The notes below the pieces were generated by a model. That model made no database searches, had not been told where the DNA came from, and saw only the letters and a program-made list of their open reading frames with translations. A stretch of DNA of 64,000 nucleotides from positions 1 through 64,000 of the forward strand of contig DAINQU010000006.1 of assembly GCA_036742455.1 (NCBI GenBank), in the 5' to 3' direction. Shown one piece after another: positions 17,571 through 26,839 of this stretch. Every line of letters starts with the position of its first letter. The stretch's first letter is position 1. The DNA is from CAIKZZ01 sp036742455 (GTDB lineage: Bacteria > Pseudomonadota > Gammaproteobacteria > Steroidobacterales > Steroidobacteraceae). The translations under genes were made by a program, and so were the position numbers.

Positions 17571-19568
17571 ATGACATACCATACTGACGTAAATCCATCG
17601 CCTGTAGAAGCGGAGGTGAGCCGTATTCAGGGCCTGCTTCAGAATGGCCAATATGCAGAGGCACTGGTCGCATCTGATGCTTTGTATTCAGCATATCCGT
17701 CGAATCGTGATGTCATTTATGTTCGGGCCGTCGCCTTGCGGTACTTAAATAGGATTGAAGAGGCGCTTGATACTCTTCGCGATTTGCAACAAAAAACGCC
17801 GGGCTTTAGTCGGCTTTATCAGGAGCGTGGCCATTGCTACGTCGCTTTGCGTGATGCGCCGAATGCGATTGAGGCATATCAGCAGGCGGTCAATCGCAAC
17901 CCGGCCCTTCCTGCCGCATGGCTGCGTTTGGTAACGCTCTTTCGCATGGTGGGTGACGAGGACAGTGCGCGCACGGCGCAGCAGCATGTTGACGTCACGT
18001 CCCAATTACATCCTGCGGTCATTGCCGCAACCGGCTACTTGAGCGACGGCGACATCTCACAAGCCGAAAAAATCATTCGACCCTACTTACTCCAACATCC
18101 GCAGGATGTGGAGGCCATGCGCATCTTGGCGCGCATTGCCCTCGAATTCGACGTACTGCACGACGCCGACTTCCTATTGGAAGCCGTCATCGAACTAGCC
18201 CCAGATTATCGAGCCGCGCGTTACGACTACGCGCGTGCCCTACTGCGCCGACACCGTCACCAAGCGGCGCTGGAGCAATTGGACATCCTGCTCAAAGACG
18301 AGCCGGAAAACCGGATGTACCGGACGACCTATGCGACCACGTGGGTTGGACTGGGTGACCACGAAAAAGCGCTCACGCTGTATCAAGAACTCTTGGAAGG
18401 CGCACCCAATACCGCGGATCTGCATCTGTCTGTTGCTCACACGTTGAAGACGCTCGGCCGAACCGACGAGTCGATTGCCGAGTACCGTCGGGCAGCGGCG
18501 GCGCGCCCGCACTTCGGGGATGCGTATTGGAGTCTTGCGAATCTGAAGACCTATCGGTTCACGGACGAGGAAATTGACCGGATGATCGCCTCGGAGAGCG
18601 ATCCTGACATCGACCTGATGGATCGATACCACATGTGTTTTGCCATCGGTAAAGCGCTTGAGGATCGGGAAGACTATGCCCGCTCCTTTGAGTATTACGA
18701 ACGGGGCAACGCGCTGAAGAAATCCGAAAGCGATTACATGCCGGAGTTGGTGGAGAAGAATACGGCCGACCAGAAAGCCGTGTGCACTGCCGAATTCTTC
18801 GCCACTCGCAAGGGCTGGGGGTGCCCAGATCCCTCACCCATCTTCGTGGTCGGTTTACCCCGGTCAGGCTCCACCCTGCTGGAGCAAATCTTGGCGTCGC
18901 ATTCCATGGTGGAAGGCACCATGGAATTATCCGATATCGCGACCGCTGTGGTCGACTTGGAAGGTCGTAATCGGGATGCGTCCAATCGACGCTATCCGCG
19001 CGTTCTCGCCGAACTGACCGAGGCGGATTGCGCCCGAATCGGCGAAAAATACATTGCGGATACCCGGGTTTACCGCACCGACAAGCCGTTCTTCATCGAC
19101 AAAATGCCGAACAACTTTCGGCACATTGGTCTCATTCACTTAATGTTCCCGAACGCAAAAATCATCGACGCTCGCCGCGAACCGATGGCCTGTTGCTTCT
19201 CGAACTTCAAACAGTTGTTCGCTGCCGGTCAGGAATTTACGTACGGCATCGAGGATATCGCCCGTTACTACCGGACCTACATCGAACTCATGGATCACTG
19301 GGAAGCCGTCCTGCCAGGACGTGTCTTGCGCATTCAACACGAAGACGTGGTCGACAATCTCGAGAGCAACGTCCGCCGCATTCTCGATTATTGCGGACTG
19401 CCCTTCGAGGACAATTGTCTGGAGTTCCACAAAACCAAACGCAGTGTGCGCACGGCGAGCTCGGAGCAGGTTCGGCGGCCGATCTTCCGGGACGGCCTGG
19501 ATCAATGGCGTCACTTCGAGCCGTGGCTCGCGCCCTTGAAGGCGGCGCTAGGAGATCTGGCGCCATGA
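17571..19568 (+). CDS. TPR-repeat sulfotransferase, copy 2
   Basis: A 665-residue paralogue of the preceding gene, the same length and colinear throughout: SPVEAEVSRIQGLLQNGQYA at the start, FSRLYQERGHCYVALRDAPN in the TPR region, FVVGLPRSGSTLLEQILASH near residue 426 and FIDKMPNNFRHIGLIHLMFP before the second cofactor site. The protein sequence is strongly conserved with copy 1, while the DNA is more GC-rich and matches the surroundings. The final TGA overlaps the ATG of the second mttB-like gene (ATGA at 19565-19568), implying translational coupling. The 176 bases between the two copies contain no recognisable gene. The coupling raises the possibility that sulfation and a methylated-amine step belong to one pathway, but this is inference. 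Confidence 0.87.
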   Translation: MTYHTDVNPSPVEAEVSRIQGLLQNGQYAEALVASDALYSAYPSNRDVIYVRAVALRYLNRIEEALDTLRDLQQKTPGFSRLYQERGHCYVALRDAPNAIEAYQQAVNRNPALPAAWLRLVTLFRMVGDEDSARTAQQHVDVTSQLHPAVIAATGYLSDGDISQAEKIIRPYLLQHPQDVEAMRILARIALEFDVLHDADFLLEAVIELAPDYRAARYDYARALLRRHRHQAALEQLDILLKDEPENRMYRTTYATTWVGLGDHEKALTLYQELLEGAPNTADLHLSVAHTLKTLGRTDESIAEYRRAAAARPHFGDAYWSLANLKTYRFTDEEIDRMIASESDPDIDLMDRYHMCFAIGKALEDREDYARSFEYYERGNALKKSESDYMPELVEKNTADQKAVCTAEFFATRKGWGCPDPSPIFVVGLPRSGSTLLEQILASHSMVEGTMELSDIATAVVDLEGRNRDASNRRYPRVLAELTEADCARIGEKYIADTRVYRTDKPFFIDKMPNNFRHIGLIHLMFPNAKIIDARREPMACCFSNFKQLFAAGQEFTYGIEDIARYYRTYIELMDHWEAVLPGRVLRIQHEDVVDNLESNVRRILDYCGLPFEDNCLEFHKTKRSVRTASSEQVRRPIFRDGLDQWRHFEPWLAPLKAALGDLAP

Positions 19569-21094
19569 CCGAGCGGCGGCCGGGCCCACGTCGGCGCGAC
19601 GAAGCACGGTTACGCCAGACCGGCGCCTCGAGAACCGCGCTCCCGGCACTGCGTCCCTTGGGTCCACCGCTGGAACTGCTGTCGGTCGAACAAGTCGAGC
19701 GCATTGTCGGCACTGCGTTTCGGATACTTGAGGAACTGGGTATCGAAATCCGCAGCGCGGCCGCGCGTAGCGTGTATGCGCGCGCGGGTGCCCTCGTCGA
19801 TGACGACTCTCAGATCGTTCGTTTGGGACGAGACCTCGTCGAGGCGCAGCTACAACACGCGCCCTCGGAATTCGTCTTGCACGCGCGCAATCCCGATCGG
19901 GATTTGCACGTCGGTGGCAATGCCGTGAACTTCGGCCCCGTGCACGGGGCACCGAACATCCGCGACGGGGTTTCCGGCCGTCGCTACGGGACGATTGAGG
20001 CGTTCCGGAACATCCTAAAACTCACGCACGCACTGGGCGTGACCCAGTGGCAGGGCGGAATCGTGGTCGAACCCACCGACAGACCGGTATCCACGCGACA
20101 TCTGGACGCCTATCTCGCGCACATCGAATGTTCTGATCTCGTGTGGGCCGCGCGAGGGGTCGGCGGCGTCCAGGCCCGCGATGCGCTCGAACTGTCCGCC
20201 ATCGAGCACGGCTGCAGTCTCGAGGATTTGGTCCAAAGGCCGACGTTGATGACGGTAACGAACGTCAATTCACCGCGGCGCGTCGACGAGGAAATACTCG
20301 ATAACATCTCGATCATGGCCGCCCACGGCCAGTGCGTCGTGGTCACCCCGTTCACCCTCATGGGCGCGATGGCGCCGGTGACGCTCGCGGGCGCCTTGGC
20401 GCAACAAACCGCAGAAGCGTTGGCGATCGTCACGCTCTGCCAGCTCATTCGACCGGGATCGCCCTGCGTGCTCGGCGGCTTCACGTCCAACGTCGATCTC
20501 AAATCCGGCTCGCCTGCGTTTGGCACGCCCGAATATGTACAGGGCGTCATCGCCAGCGCCCAAATCGGTCGCCGACTCGGTCTGCCGGTGCGCACCAGTG
20601 CGGTCAACGCATCGCCCTGCGTCGACGCGCAGTCGACCTACGAAACCGCCTTCGCTTTGCAAGCCGCAATCCTTTCGCACAGCCACCTTGTCAGCCACGC
20701 CGCAGGATGGCTCGAAGGCGGACTGTCGGCGTGCTACGAAAAGATCGTGGTCGATGCCGAACTCATCCGTCATTGGGCCGGCATCCTGCGGCCGGTCGAG
20801 TTTTCCGAGGATGATCTCGGCTTCGAGACGATTCGTGACGTGCCGCCCGGGGGGCACCACTTCGGTACGGCGCATACCCTTGCGCGCTATCAGACGGCAT
20901 TCTATCGACCGTTGCTATCGGATTGGTCCAGTTACGAGGCGTGGACGGAAGCCGGCTCGCGCGACGCGACGACGCGGGCAACGGCGTTGTGGCAACGGCT
21001 CTTGGCGGAGTACGAGGCGCCTGCGCTCGATCCGGCGATCCGTGACGCGGCCATCGCCTACGTGACGCGTCGGCAGGAGGCATTAAGCCGATGA
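19565..21094 (+). CDS. Non-pyrrolysine MttB-family methyltransferase, copy 2
   Basis: A 509-residue member of the MttB superfamily. Motifs include FRILEELGIEIRSAAARSVY near residue 55, NFGPVHGAPNIRDGVSGRRY near 120, VVTPFTLMGAMAPVTLAGAL near 260, CVLGGFTSNVDLKSGSPAFG near 300 and GGHHFGTAHTLARYQTAFY near 430. No in-frame amber codon is present. The N-terminal 30 residues are rich in Arg and probably disordered. The true start is ATG 19565; the frame remains open far upstream but that part overlaps the sulfotransferase and is not coding. It is clearly divergent from copy 1 at 10664. Four-base overlaps with both neighbours place it centrally in a sulfotransferase-mttB-binding protein operon. 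The likely role is methyl transfer from a quaternary amine; the acceptor is unknown. Confidence 0.82.
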   Translation: MTERRPGPRRRDEARLRQTGASRTALPALRPLGPPLELLSVEQVERIVGTAFRILEELGIEIRSAAARSVYARAGALVDDDSQIVRLGRDLVEAQLQHAPSEFVLHARNPDRDLHVGGNAVNFGPVHGAPNIRDGVSGRRYGTIEAFRNILKLTHALGVTQWQGGIVVEPTDRPVSTRHLDAYLAHIECSDLVWAARGVGGVQARDALELSAIEHGCSLEDLVQRPTLMTVTNVNSPRRVDEEILDNISIMAAHGQCVVVTPFTLMGAMAPVTLAGALAQQTAEALAIVTLCQLIRPGSPCVLGGFTSNVDLKSGSPAFGTPEYVQGVIASAQIGRRLGLPVRTSAVNASPCVDAQSTYETAFALQAAILSHSHLVSHAAGWLEGGLSACYEKIVVDAELIRHWAGILRPVEFSEDDLGFETIRDVPPGGHHFGTAHTLARYQTAFYRPLLSDWSSYEAWTEAGSRDATTRATALWQRLLAEYEAPALDPAIRDAAIAYVTRRQEALSR

Positions 21095-21906
21095 CACCGC
21101 CGATTGCCAATGCGCGGATGTACGCCGTCACGCCGAGCGTCGAGGCGATCTGGCAAACACTCCTAGGCCATATCGCGGCCGATGCGGAAGTCGCGCTGGA
21201 ATATGTTGCATACCCCGCACCACAGCCGCTCGAAGACTTGTGGCGTCGTCCGGATCTCGGCTGCGTGTTTATGTGCGGCTACCCCATCGCGTTGCGACTC
21301 GCGCCCGTCGTACCGATTGCAGCGCCGCGTCTTGCGATGCCGTGGGCCGAGGGACGGGCGGTGTACCGGAGTGGTCTGATCGTTCGTGCCGACGCGCCAT
21401 ACACCACGCTGCCGGACACCTTTGGCCGTCGCGCCGCGTGGACGGTGCGGCACTCCCATTCGGGTTTCAACGCGTTCCGCCATCACCTGCTGCGCTATCG
21501 TGACGCCCACTCCGGTCCGCTCTATCAGACTATGCTGCAGGACACCGTCACGGCGCGCGCCATCCTCGAGGCCGTGCGCTCCGGGCAGATTGATGTCGGA
21601 CCCTTGGATGCCTACTGGCACTGGTTGATCGCAACGCACGCACCGGAACTCGTGCGCGGGATTCGTGTGATTGAGTCCACCGATCTCGCACCGGCACCGG
21701 CCTTCGTCGCGTCGGAACACTTAGACCCCGGAGCGGTCGAGCGGCTCAAAGCCGCCTTCGAAGCCGCTGACACGCGCCCGTGGTTCGCCGCCTGCGCCCG
21801 ACCGCTCGGTCTCGTAGGCTTCACCGCGGTCACCGCCGCCGACTTCGACCGTACGCTGCAATGGGACCGTGCCGCCCACGCCGCGGGCTATCCGGAGCCT
21901 GCCTGA
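21091..21906 (+). CDS. PhnD-like phosphate/phosphonate-family binding protein
   Basis: The 271-residue product resembles PhnD-type periplasmic binding proteins: CVFMCGYPIALRLAPVVPIA near residue 65, YRSGLIVRADAPYTTLPDTF near 90, SGFNAFRHHLL near 122, ILEAVRSGQIDVGPLDAYWH near 155 and ESTDLAPAPAFVASEHLD near 195. It has no signal peptide, so it may be cytoplasmic or its start is wrong; no better start is seen upstream because the ATG overlaps the mttB-like stop (ATGA at 21091-21094). Members of this family bind phosphonates but also other anions or zwitterions, so it may recognise a sulfated or phosphonylated methylamine. No transport genes of the PhnCE type adjoin it. Ligand unknown. Confidence 0.7.
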   Translation: MTPPIANARMYAVTPSVEAIWQTLLGHIAADAEVALEYVAYPAPQPLEDLWRRPDLGCVFMCGYPIALRLAPVVPIAAPRLAMPWAEGRAVYRSGLIVRADAPYTTLPDTFGRRAAWTVRHSHSGFNAFRHHLLRYRDAHSGPLYQTMLQDTVTARAILEAVRSGQIDVGPLDAYWHWLIATHAPELVRGIRVIESTDLAPAPAFVASEHLDPGAVERLKAAFEAADTRPWFAACARPLGLVGFTAVTAADFDRTLQWDRAAHAAGYPEPA

Positions 21907-21912
21907 ATCCGC

Positions 21913-22836
21913 TCAGGGCACTCGGCCGGTGGGATGGACGGCGACGTCGTGTGGCTTCAATAAATAACGGCGTGCGACGTCAAAATACGTCCGATACAGC
22001 AACCCGTTATTCAGTCGCAGCAACTCCTCGCGGCGGCGTCGATAGGCCCGGTTGTATTGATACCACGGGATCAGAGGCTCGTCGTGGTGCAGGACATGTA
22101 GGTTATTGAACAGAAAGAGCGGCCCGAAGAACCAACTGCCCTCGACGATCGCGATCCGTTCATACACCGTGTTCCGCGCCCGATGTTCGGCGAAGGATCG
22201 GACGGAGCCGATACCCTTGCTGGCAACCATCACCCCGACCAAATAGACCCACAACGGCATCCCACAGACGGATGTCACCCACCAGAGCACCGGTATGCAC
22301 GTCAACAGGTGCACAACCCACGCGCGCCGCGCCCCCGGGTCGTTACGGCGAATGGCGCGCCATTCGCCCACCCAGTACATCGCGATGTGCATGGGCGCCC
22401 CGATCGTCACACGACCCAAGAGCGTCTGATCAATGCGCCACAGCCATCGCATCGGCGCCGACATCGCCGCCCAGTGTTCGGGGGTGACGTAATACGACTC
22501 GGGATCATCCACCGGGTCGGTCAATCGTTCGTTGTTGTGATGTTTCAGGTGGAGGCGCTTATAGCGCACGTAGGGTATCCACAACGACAGCGGCACTCGG
22601 CCGATCAGATCATTGATCGCGCGCCATCGGGTGGGATGGCCGTGTAACACTTCGTGCTGCAAGGATCCGTGCCACGCAACAAGGAGCGCGAGTAGCGGTA
22701 ACTCGACCCAAGGAGACATCCGACCCCATGCATAGGTCAGGGTGAGCCAGCCGGCATAAATGACTCCGGCAAGGAGTACGGTCGGCCATTCGATGGCCGG
22801 CGCATCGGCGTAACGGGACGGTTCACGAGTCAGCAT
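21913..22836 (-). CDS. Membrane fatty-acid-desaturase-family di-iron protein
   Basis: A membrane protein of about 307 residues with the three histidine boxes of the desaturase/hydroxylase family: HGSLQHEVLHGH, LHLKHHNN and a late HVLHHDEP, between hydrophobic segments such as LLAGVIYAGWLTLTYAWG. The boxes would ligate a di-iron centre that uses oxygen to desaturate or hydroxylate a lipid or other substrate. ATG 22836 starts directly before the conserved part; the frame extends to 22878, but neither start has a strong ribosome site. It lies convergent with the PhnD-like gene and upstream of nothing on its strand. Its place beside a betaine importer could mean membrane adjustment or oxygenation of a lipid-linked methylamine; neither is shown. 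Confidence 0.75.
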   Translation of the reverse strand: MLTREPSRYADAPAIEWPTVLLAGVIYAGWLTLTYAWGRMSPWVELPLLALLVAWHGSLQHEVLHGHPTRWRAINDLIGRVPLSLWIPYVRYKRLHLKHHNNERLTDPVDDPESYYVTPEHWAAMSAPMRWLWRIDQTLLGRVTIGAPMHIAMYWVGEWRAIRRNDPGARRAWVVHLLTCIPVLWWVTSVCGMPLWVYLVGVMVASKGIGSVRSFAEHRARNTVYERIAIVEGSWFFGPLFLFNNLHVLHHDEPLIPWYQYNRAYRRRREELLRLNNGLLYRTYFDVARRYLLKPHDVAVHPTGRVP

Positions 22837-22926
22837 GATTGAAATCGTTAACGAAAGGATAAAACGAACACATGTCACCTTGAGTGTATCGGACCGTCGA
22901 ATCCGTGCTCAGGTGGCTCACCGCAA

Positions 22927-23664
22927 TCAGGCCATTCCACGCATCCACGGACGCGTCATCACACCCACCGTATCATGTAACAAGACCGCCATCAGGCCCG
23001 TCAAGACACCGCCTTGCAAGACGAACGCCGTGTTGTCGGACAAAAGCCCAGCGACGATCACTTCACCCAGTCCTTGGGAGGCCACCGTCGATCCCAAGGT
23101 GGCGGTACCGACGCTGATCACGAGCGTTTGCTTGACGCCCTCCACAATCAACGGCCGCGCCAACGGCAACTCCACGCGCCACAAGCGTCGAAGCGGATCA
23201 AACCCCATGCCGTCAGCGGCTTCTCGGATCGACGACGGCACGCCCTCGAGACCCGACAGCGCGTTCTCGAAAATCGGCAGCAATCCGTAGGCGATCAGCG
23301 CGATCAGCGTAGGGGTAGCCCCAAATCCCACCAACGGCACGGCGACCGCCAAAACCGCGACCGGCGGGAACGTCTGCCCCACACCCACTAGCGTACGCGA
23401 AAGGGGCAAGAAGGCTCGACCGGGACCACGGGTGACGCCAATCGCGAGCGCGAGGGCAATCGCCGTACTGAAGACTGTCGCGACCAACACGATCCCCAGA
23501 TGCGCACTCGCAAGAGCGAGCAGATCGCCTTGGTCATAGATGGCGGGCGCGCCGTCGTGCGTCAGCGGGATCAGGAGTCCGGCAAAGGCCTGGGGCCGGA
23601 CTAGGAAGCTGATCAACAGGCCCCACCCCAGACCGCGCAACAGCCAACCGGTTCGACTCGTCAC
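22927..23664 (-). CDS. OpuC/ProW-type betaine ABC transporter permease 2
   Basis: A 245-residue inner-membrane permease of the glycine betaine/carnitine/choline family. It shows repeated hydrophobic spans and the coupling-loop pattern of these permeases: VGVGQTFPPVAVLAVAVPLV near residue 105, IRE-AADGMGFDPLRRLWRVELPLARPLI near 165-190, and GSTVASQGLGEVIVAGLL near 205. The frame opens at 23760, but I start it at GTG 23664, which overlaps the ATPase stop by four bases (GTGA), as do the other junctions of this operon. It is the last gene of the four-gene importer set. Two different permeases plus one CBS-containing ATPase is the OpuC layout. Confidence 0.85.
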   Translation of the reverse strand: MTSRTGWLLRGLGWGLLISFLVRPQAFAGLLIPLTHDGAPAIYDQGDLLALASAHLGIVLVATVFSTAIALALAIGVTRGPGRAFLPLSRTLVGVGQTFPPVAVLAVAVPLVGFGATPTLIALIAYGLLPIFENALSGLEGVPSSIREAADGMGFDPLRRLWRVELPLARPLIVEGVKQTLVISVGTATLGSTVASQGLGEVIVAGLLSDNTAFVLQGGVLTGLMAVLLHDTVGVMTRPWMRGMA

Positions 23665-24596
23665 CGAACTGCCCCACGCGCGAGGATCGCCGCCACGGTG
23701 ACCCGGCCTAACGGCTGACCCGCTGCATCGACGACGACGCCGTCGTCTGCGCCGGCCCACATCAGCGCCGACAGCGCATCACGCAGCGACATGTGCACCG
23801 ACAGCGTGGGGCCCTTTGAGATTCCCGTTTCCACCAGATCCGCCGCGGTCGCGAGCGACAAAAGGCGCAATGCTCTATCCGCCGTACCGGTCAGCAACGT
23901 CACCTGCGGATGGGCGGGTGCGGTGAGCAGGCGCGCCGGCGCGTCGTGCTGCAATAAGCGGCCATTATCAATAACGGCCACGTGGTCGGCGAGTTTGAAG
24001 GCTTCGTCGATATCGTGCGTCACCAACACGACGGTCGTCCCCAACTGCCGTTGGATGGATCGCAGGTCCTCTTGTGCCTTGGCGCGGATGATTGGATCCA
24101 GCGCGCCGAATGGTTCGTCCATCAGCAGCACCGAGGGGCCCGCCGCAAGCGCACGCGCCACGCCGACCCGCTGCTGTTGGCCGCCGGAGAGCTCGGCGGG
24201 CAAGCGCTGCGCTTGGGTGGTCGGATCGAGGCCAAATAAACGCAACAGTTCGTCGGTACGCGCCGCGATTCGCGCCGCCGACCAACCCAACAACTGAGGC
24301 ACCGTGGCAATGTTTTCCGCTACCGTGCGATGCGGAAACAATCCGTTGCCTTGAATGACATAGCCGATTCGCCGACGCAGCAACGGAGCCGGTTCATCGG
24401 TCGTCAACCGCCCGTCGATCCAGACGGATCCGTCAGAGGGCTCAATTAACCGATTGATCATTCGGAGCAATGTGGATTTGCCCGATCCGGACGTGCCGAC
24501 GATCGCCGTCACCGTGCCGCGGGGCACCTCCAAGTCGACGTGATCCACGACCTTCGTCGCACCGTAGCGCTTCGTCAGTCCCGCGATCTTGATCAT
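23661..24596 (-). CDS. OpuC/ProV-type betaine ABC transporter ATPase with CBS region
   Basis: This 311-residue ATPase has Walker A VGTSGSGKSTLLRMI near residue 35, the signature LSGGQQQRVGVARALA near 140 and Walker B VLLMDEPFGALDP near 160. The insert VIQGNGLFPHRTVAENIATV is typical of the quaternary-amine transporter ATPases. The last 60 residues form a single CBS-like segment (LSVHMSLRDALSALMWAGAD), the module that senses ionic strength in OpuA. It energises betaine-type uptake from the periplasm. Junctions with both permeases overlap by four bases. One rather than two CBS repeats is consistent with a catabolic rather than strictly osmotic role, which is inference. Confidence 0.88.
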   Translation of the reverse strand: MIKIAGLTKRYGATKVVDHVDLEVPRGTVTAIVGTSGSGKSTLLRMINRLIEPSDGSVWIDGRLTTDEPAPLLRRRIGYVIQGNGLFPHRTVAENIATVPQLLGWSAARIAARTDELLRLFGLDPTTQAQRLPAELSGGQQQRVGVARALAAGPSVLLMDEPFGALDPIIRAKAQEDLRSIQRQLGTTVVLVTHDIDEAFKLADHVAVIDNGRLLQHDAPARLLTAPAHPQVTLLTGTADRALRLLSLATAADLVETGISKGPTLSVHMSLRDALSALMWAGADDGVVVDAAGQPLGRVTVAAILARGAVR

Positions 24597-25750
24597 GCGA
24601 CTCTCCGCCGTTCTAACCCGTCAACCAATGCATCCAACAGCACGCCGGCCACGAGCGCCATGGCGACCGTCGGCAATGCCCCGAGCAGTACCAAATCGAT
24701 AGCGGTTTGCCCGATGCCCTGAAAAATGAAGGTGCCGAGTCCGCCACCGCCGACGAGTGCCGCCACCGCGGCCAAGCCCACGTTCTGGACCAAAACGACC
24801 CGTATACCCGTCACCACCGTAGGCAGCGCTAACGGCCACCGTACCTGCCACAGAATCTGGCGATCGGTGAGACCCATGCCTTGCGCCGCCTCGATCACGG
24901 CGGGATCAATACGCCGCAATCCGAGCACGGTGTTGGCGACGATTGGGAAGAGCGCATATAAAAACAGAGCGACGATGGCCGGGGCGTAGCCGATCCCTCC
25001 CACTCCCAGGGCCGCGAGCGCGGGCAGTGCCGCTGCCAGCGCCGCAAGCGGCGCCATCAGAACGCCGTACAGCGCGATCGAGGGAATGGTCTGCACAAAG
25101 CTCAAGGCCGATAACACGGCGCGCGCCATCGATTCCCGTGCGAAGCACAGCATACCGATCGGCAGGGCAACGACCACGGCGCCGGCTAACGAACCGGTCG
25201 CCAACATCAGGTGGCGTTTGAGTTCGAGCGTAAACCGATCGGCATTGGCGGCGTATTCCCGACCGATCGAGACCTGATCGAAATGACCGCTCGCCAACGC
25301 CCACCCAATCACGCCTATCACAGCGCCGAGGAGTACGACCCGGCGCACTGGCCGCAGTCGCGCAATCGCGACGGCATCCACGAGGAGCAATCCGGTCAAC
25401 GCGGCCGCCGCCCAAAAGCCGAGCCCCGGTGCAATACGAAGGACGCGATCGTCCGGCGGCGTCAATTCGGTAGCGACCGTGCCCAGCGCCCAGCAAAGAC
25501 ACGAGAGAGCCGTGGCGGCCGCCGTAAATCGAACCACTGGACGGCGCACCAGGCTCGCAACAGCCAGCAGCACGCCGTAGGCGATGAAAACGGAGTGAAC
25601 GGACCCGCTGTGCCACACGGCTTTCAGCGGCAACGTCACACCCGGGACGATGCGATTGGCTTTTTCGACGACAAAGGGACCTGCAGACCACGCCACGAGC
25701 GCGGCGAGCCCAAAGACCATCCCAGGAAGATCCAGCCGCGGGCGGGTCAT
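24593..25750 (-). CDS. OpuC/ProW-type betaine ABC transporter permease 1 (long)
   Basis: A 385-residue permease, longer than its partner. It begins with extra transmembrane segments (GMVFGLAALVAWSAGPFVV and several more over residues 1-150), then the conserved permease core: LATGSLAGAVVVALPIGML near 180, FVQTIPSIALYGVLMAPLAA near 215, IEAAQGMGLTDRQILWQVRW near 285 and GGGGLGTFIFQGIGQTAIDL near 330. The core matches ProW/OpuCB proteins. It lies between the binding protein and the ATPase with four-base overlaps, so the importer genes are translationally coupled. Confidence 0.86.
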   Translation of the reverse strand: MTRPRLDLPGMVFGLAALVAWSAGPFVVEKANRIVPGVTLPLKAVWHSGSVHSVFIAYGVLLAVASLVRRPVVRFTAAATALSCLCWALGTVATELTPPDDRVLRIAPGLGFWAAAALTGLLLVDAVAIARLRPVRRVVLLGAVIGVIGWALASGHFDQVSIGREYAANADRFTLELKRHLMLATGSLAGAVVVALPIGMLCFARESMARAVLSALSFVQTIPSIALYGVLMAPLAALAAALPALAALGVGGIGYAPAIVALFLYALFPIVANTVLGLRRIDPAVIEAAQGMGLTDRQILWQVRWPLALPTVVTGIRVVLVQNVGLAAVAALVGGGGLGTFIFQGIGQTAIDLVLLGALPTVAMALVAGVLLDALVDGLERRRVA

Positions 25751-26658
25751 GGCAGGAATCCTCTGGCACGCAGGTAGTCCCGAGCCACCACCGTCGGCGC
25801 TTCCCCGTCGATTTGCACGCGCTCATTCAGCCGCTGCAAATGCTCTTGGTCCAGGCTGCGCATCAGCGGCGCCACCAGCGCCGGAATCTGGGGATGCCGT
25901 TGAATCAGTGCCTCGCGTGCCGTCGGTACCGGCGCGTACACCGGCTGATCATGGCGATCATCTTCGAGGACCCGCAGGTGCGCCGTGACGATCCCGCCGT
26001 CGGTGGCGTACACCATCGCCACGTTCACGCCATTTGTTCGCGCCGCAGCCGCCGTGATGGTGGCGGAGGTTTCACCGCCGGCGAGAACGATCTTTTGCGA
26101 CGGTTTTAGGTGGAACCCGTATGTTCGCTCCAACGAGCGTAGGGTGCCGGCGTTCGCAAACTCAGCCGAACAGGCCAGCACCACCGCCCCGCCATTACGG
26201 ACCCAACGAGCGAAATCGGTTAACGAGTGCAAATGCCAACGCCGAGCCTCATCTTCTCGGACGGCGAGCGCCCAGGCGTTGCTGGCCGGCGACGGTTCGA
26301 GCCACACAATGCGATGGGCGGCGTAATCCAAGCGAGCCCCTTCCCGGTACCCCTGCGCGGCATCCTTCCAGACGGGATCGGCGGGTCGGTTGTAGAAAAA
26401 ACCGGCGTTACCGGTGTACTCGACATAGAGGTCGATCTCCCCTGCGAGGAGTGCCCGCCGGACCACCGGCGTTGCTCCGAGCATCATCCGGTCTATCGTT
26501 GGAATGCCCTTTGCGTCCAAGACCAAACGGATCATCTCGCCGATCATGGCGGACTCGGTCGACAACTTCGACGACACAACCACCGGTGCATTGCCTGCAG
26601 ACGCGGGCAGCGCCACCAGCAACAACAAACACAGCAGCCGACCGAGTGCGATGGGCAA
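25747..26658 (-). CDS. OpuC/ProX-family quaternary-amine substrate-binding protein
   Basis: A 303-residue periplasmic binding protein of the OpuAC/OsmF family. The signal peptide is LPIALGRLLCLLLLVALPAS, followed by APVVVSSKLSTESAMIGEMI, EIDLYVEYTGNAGFFYNRPA (the YVEYTG motif typical of this family), AVVLACSAEFANAG and VNVAMVYATDGGIV. The frame is open to an ATG at 26838, but TTG 26658 is better: AGGAGAGG precedes it by five bases and it puts the hydrophobic signal at the N-terminus. It is the first gene of the importer operon and stands divergent from soxB with about 180 bases between them, which suggests shared control of uptake and breakdown. Ligand: betaine, choline, carnitine or a relative. 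Confidence 0.85.
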   Translation of the reverse strand: MPIALGRLLCLLLLVALPASAGNAPVVVSSKLSTESAMIGEMIRLVLDAKGIPTIDRMMLGATPVVRRALLAGEIDLYVEYTGNAGFFYNRPADPVWKDAAQGYREGARLDYAAHRIVWLEPSPASNAWALAVREDEARRWHLHSLTDFARWVRNGGAVVLACSAEFANAGTLRSLERTYGFHLKPSQKIVLAGGETSATITAAAARTNGVNVAMVYATDGGIVTAHLRVLEDDRHDQPVYAPVPTAREALIQRHPQIPALVAPLMRSLDQEHLQRLNERVQIDGEAPTVVARDYLRARGFLP

Positions 26659-26839
26659 AACAACCTCTCCTGGACGGCCCCGCCCGACGCTCGGGCGCAA
26701 GGAACCATGGCCATTACGGGCCGACGCGTCAAGTATTACACCGCTTGTCATCTCGCACGCGACGTGGTGACATGAACTGTCGGCGGGAGCGATCTGCACG
26801 AGTGATGCACGCTCGCCGACGAGAGAGTCGACTTCCACC

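Noticed and set aside
17395..17574. A 59-codon stretch without stops following the first sulfotransferase in the same frame; its end vaguely recalls the tail of a tyrosine recombinase
   Set aside because: No start codon with a ribosome site, no convincing motif, and a stretch this long without stops is expected by chance at this GC content.
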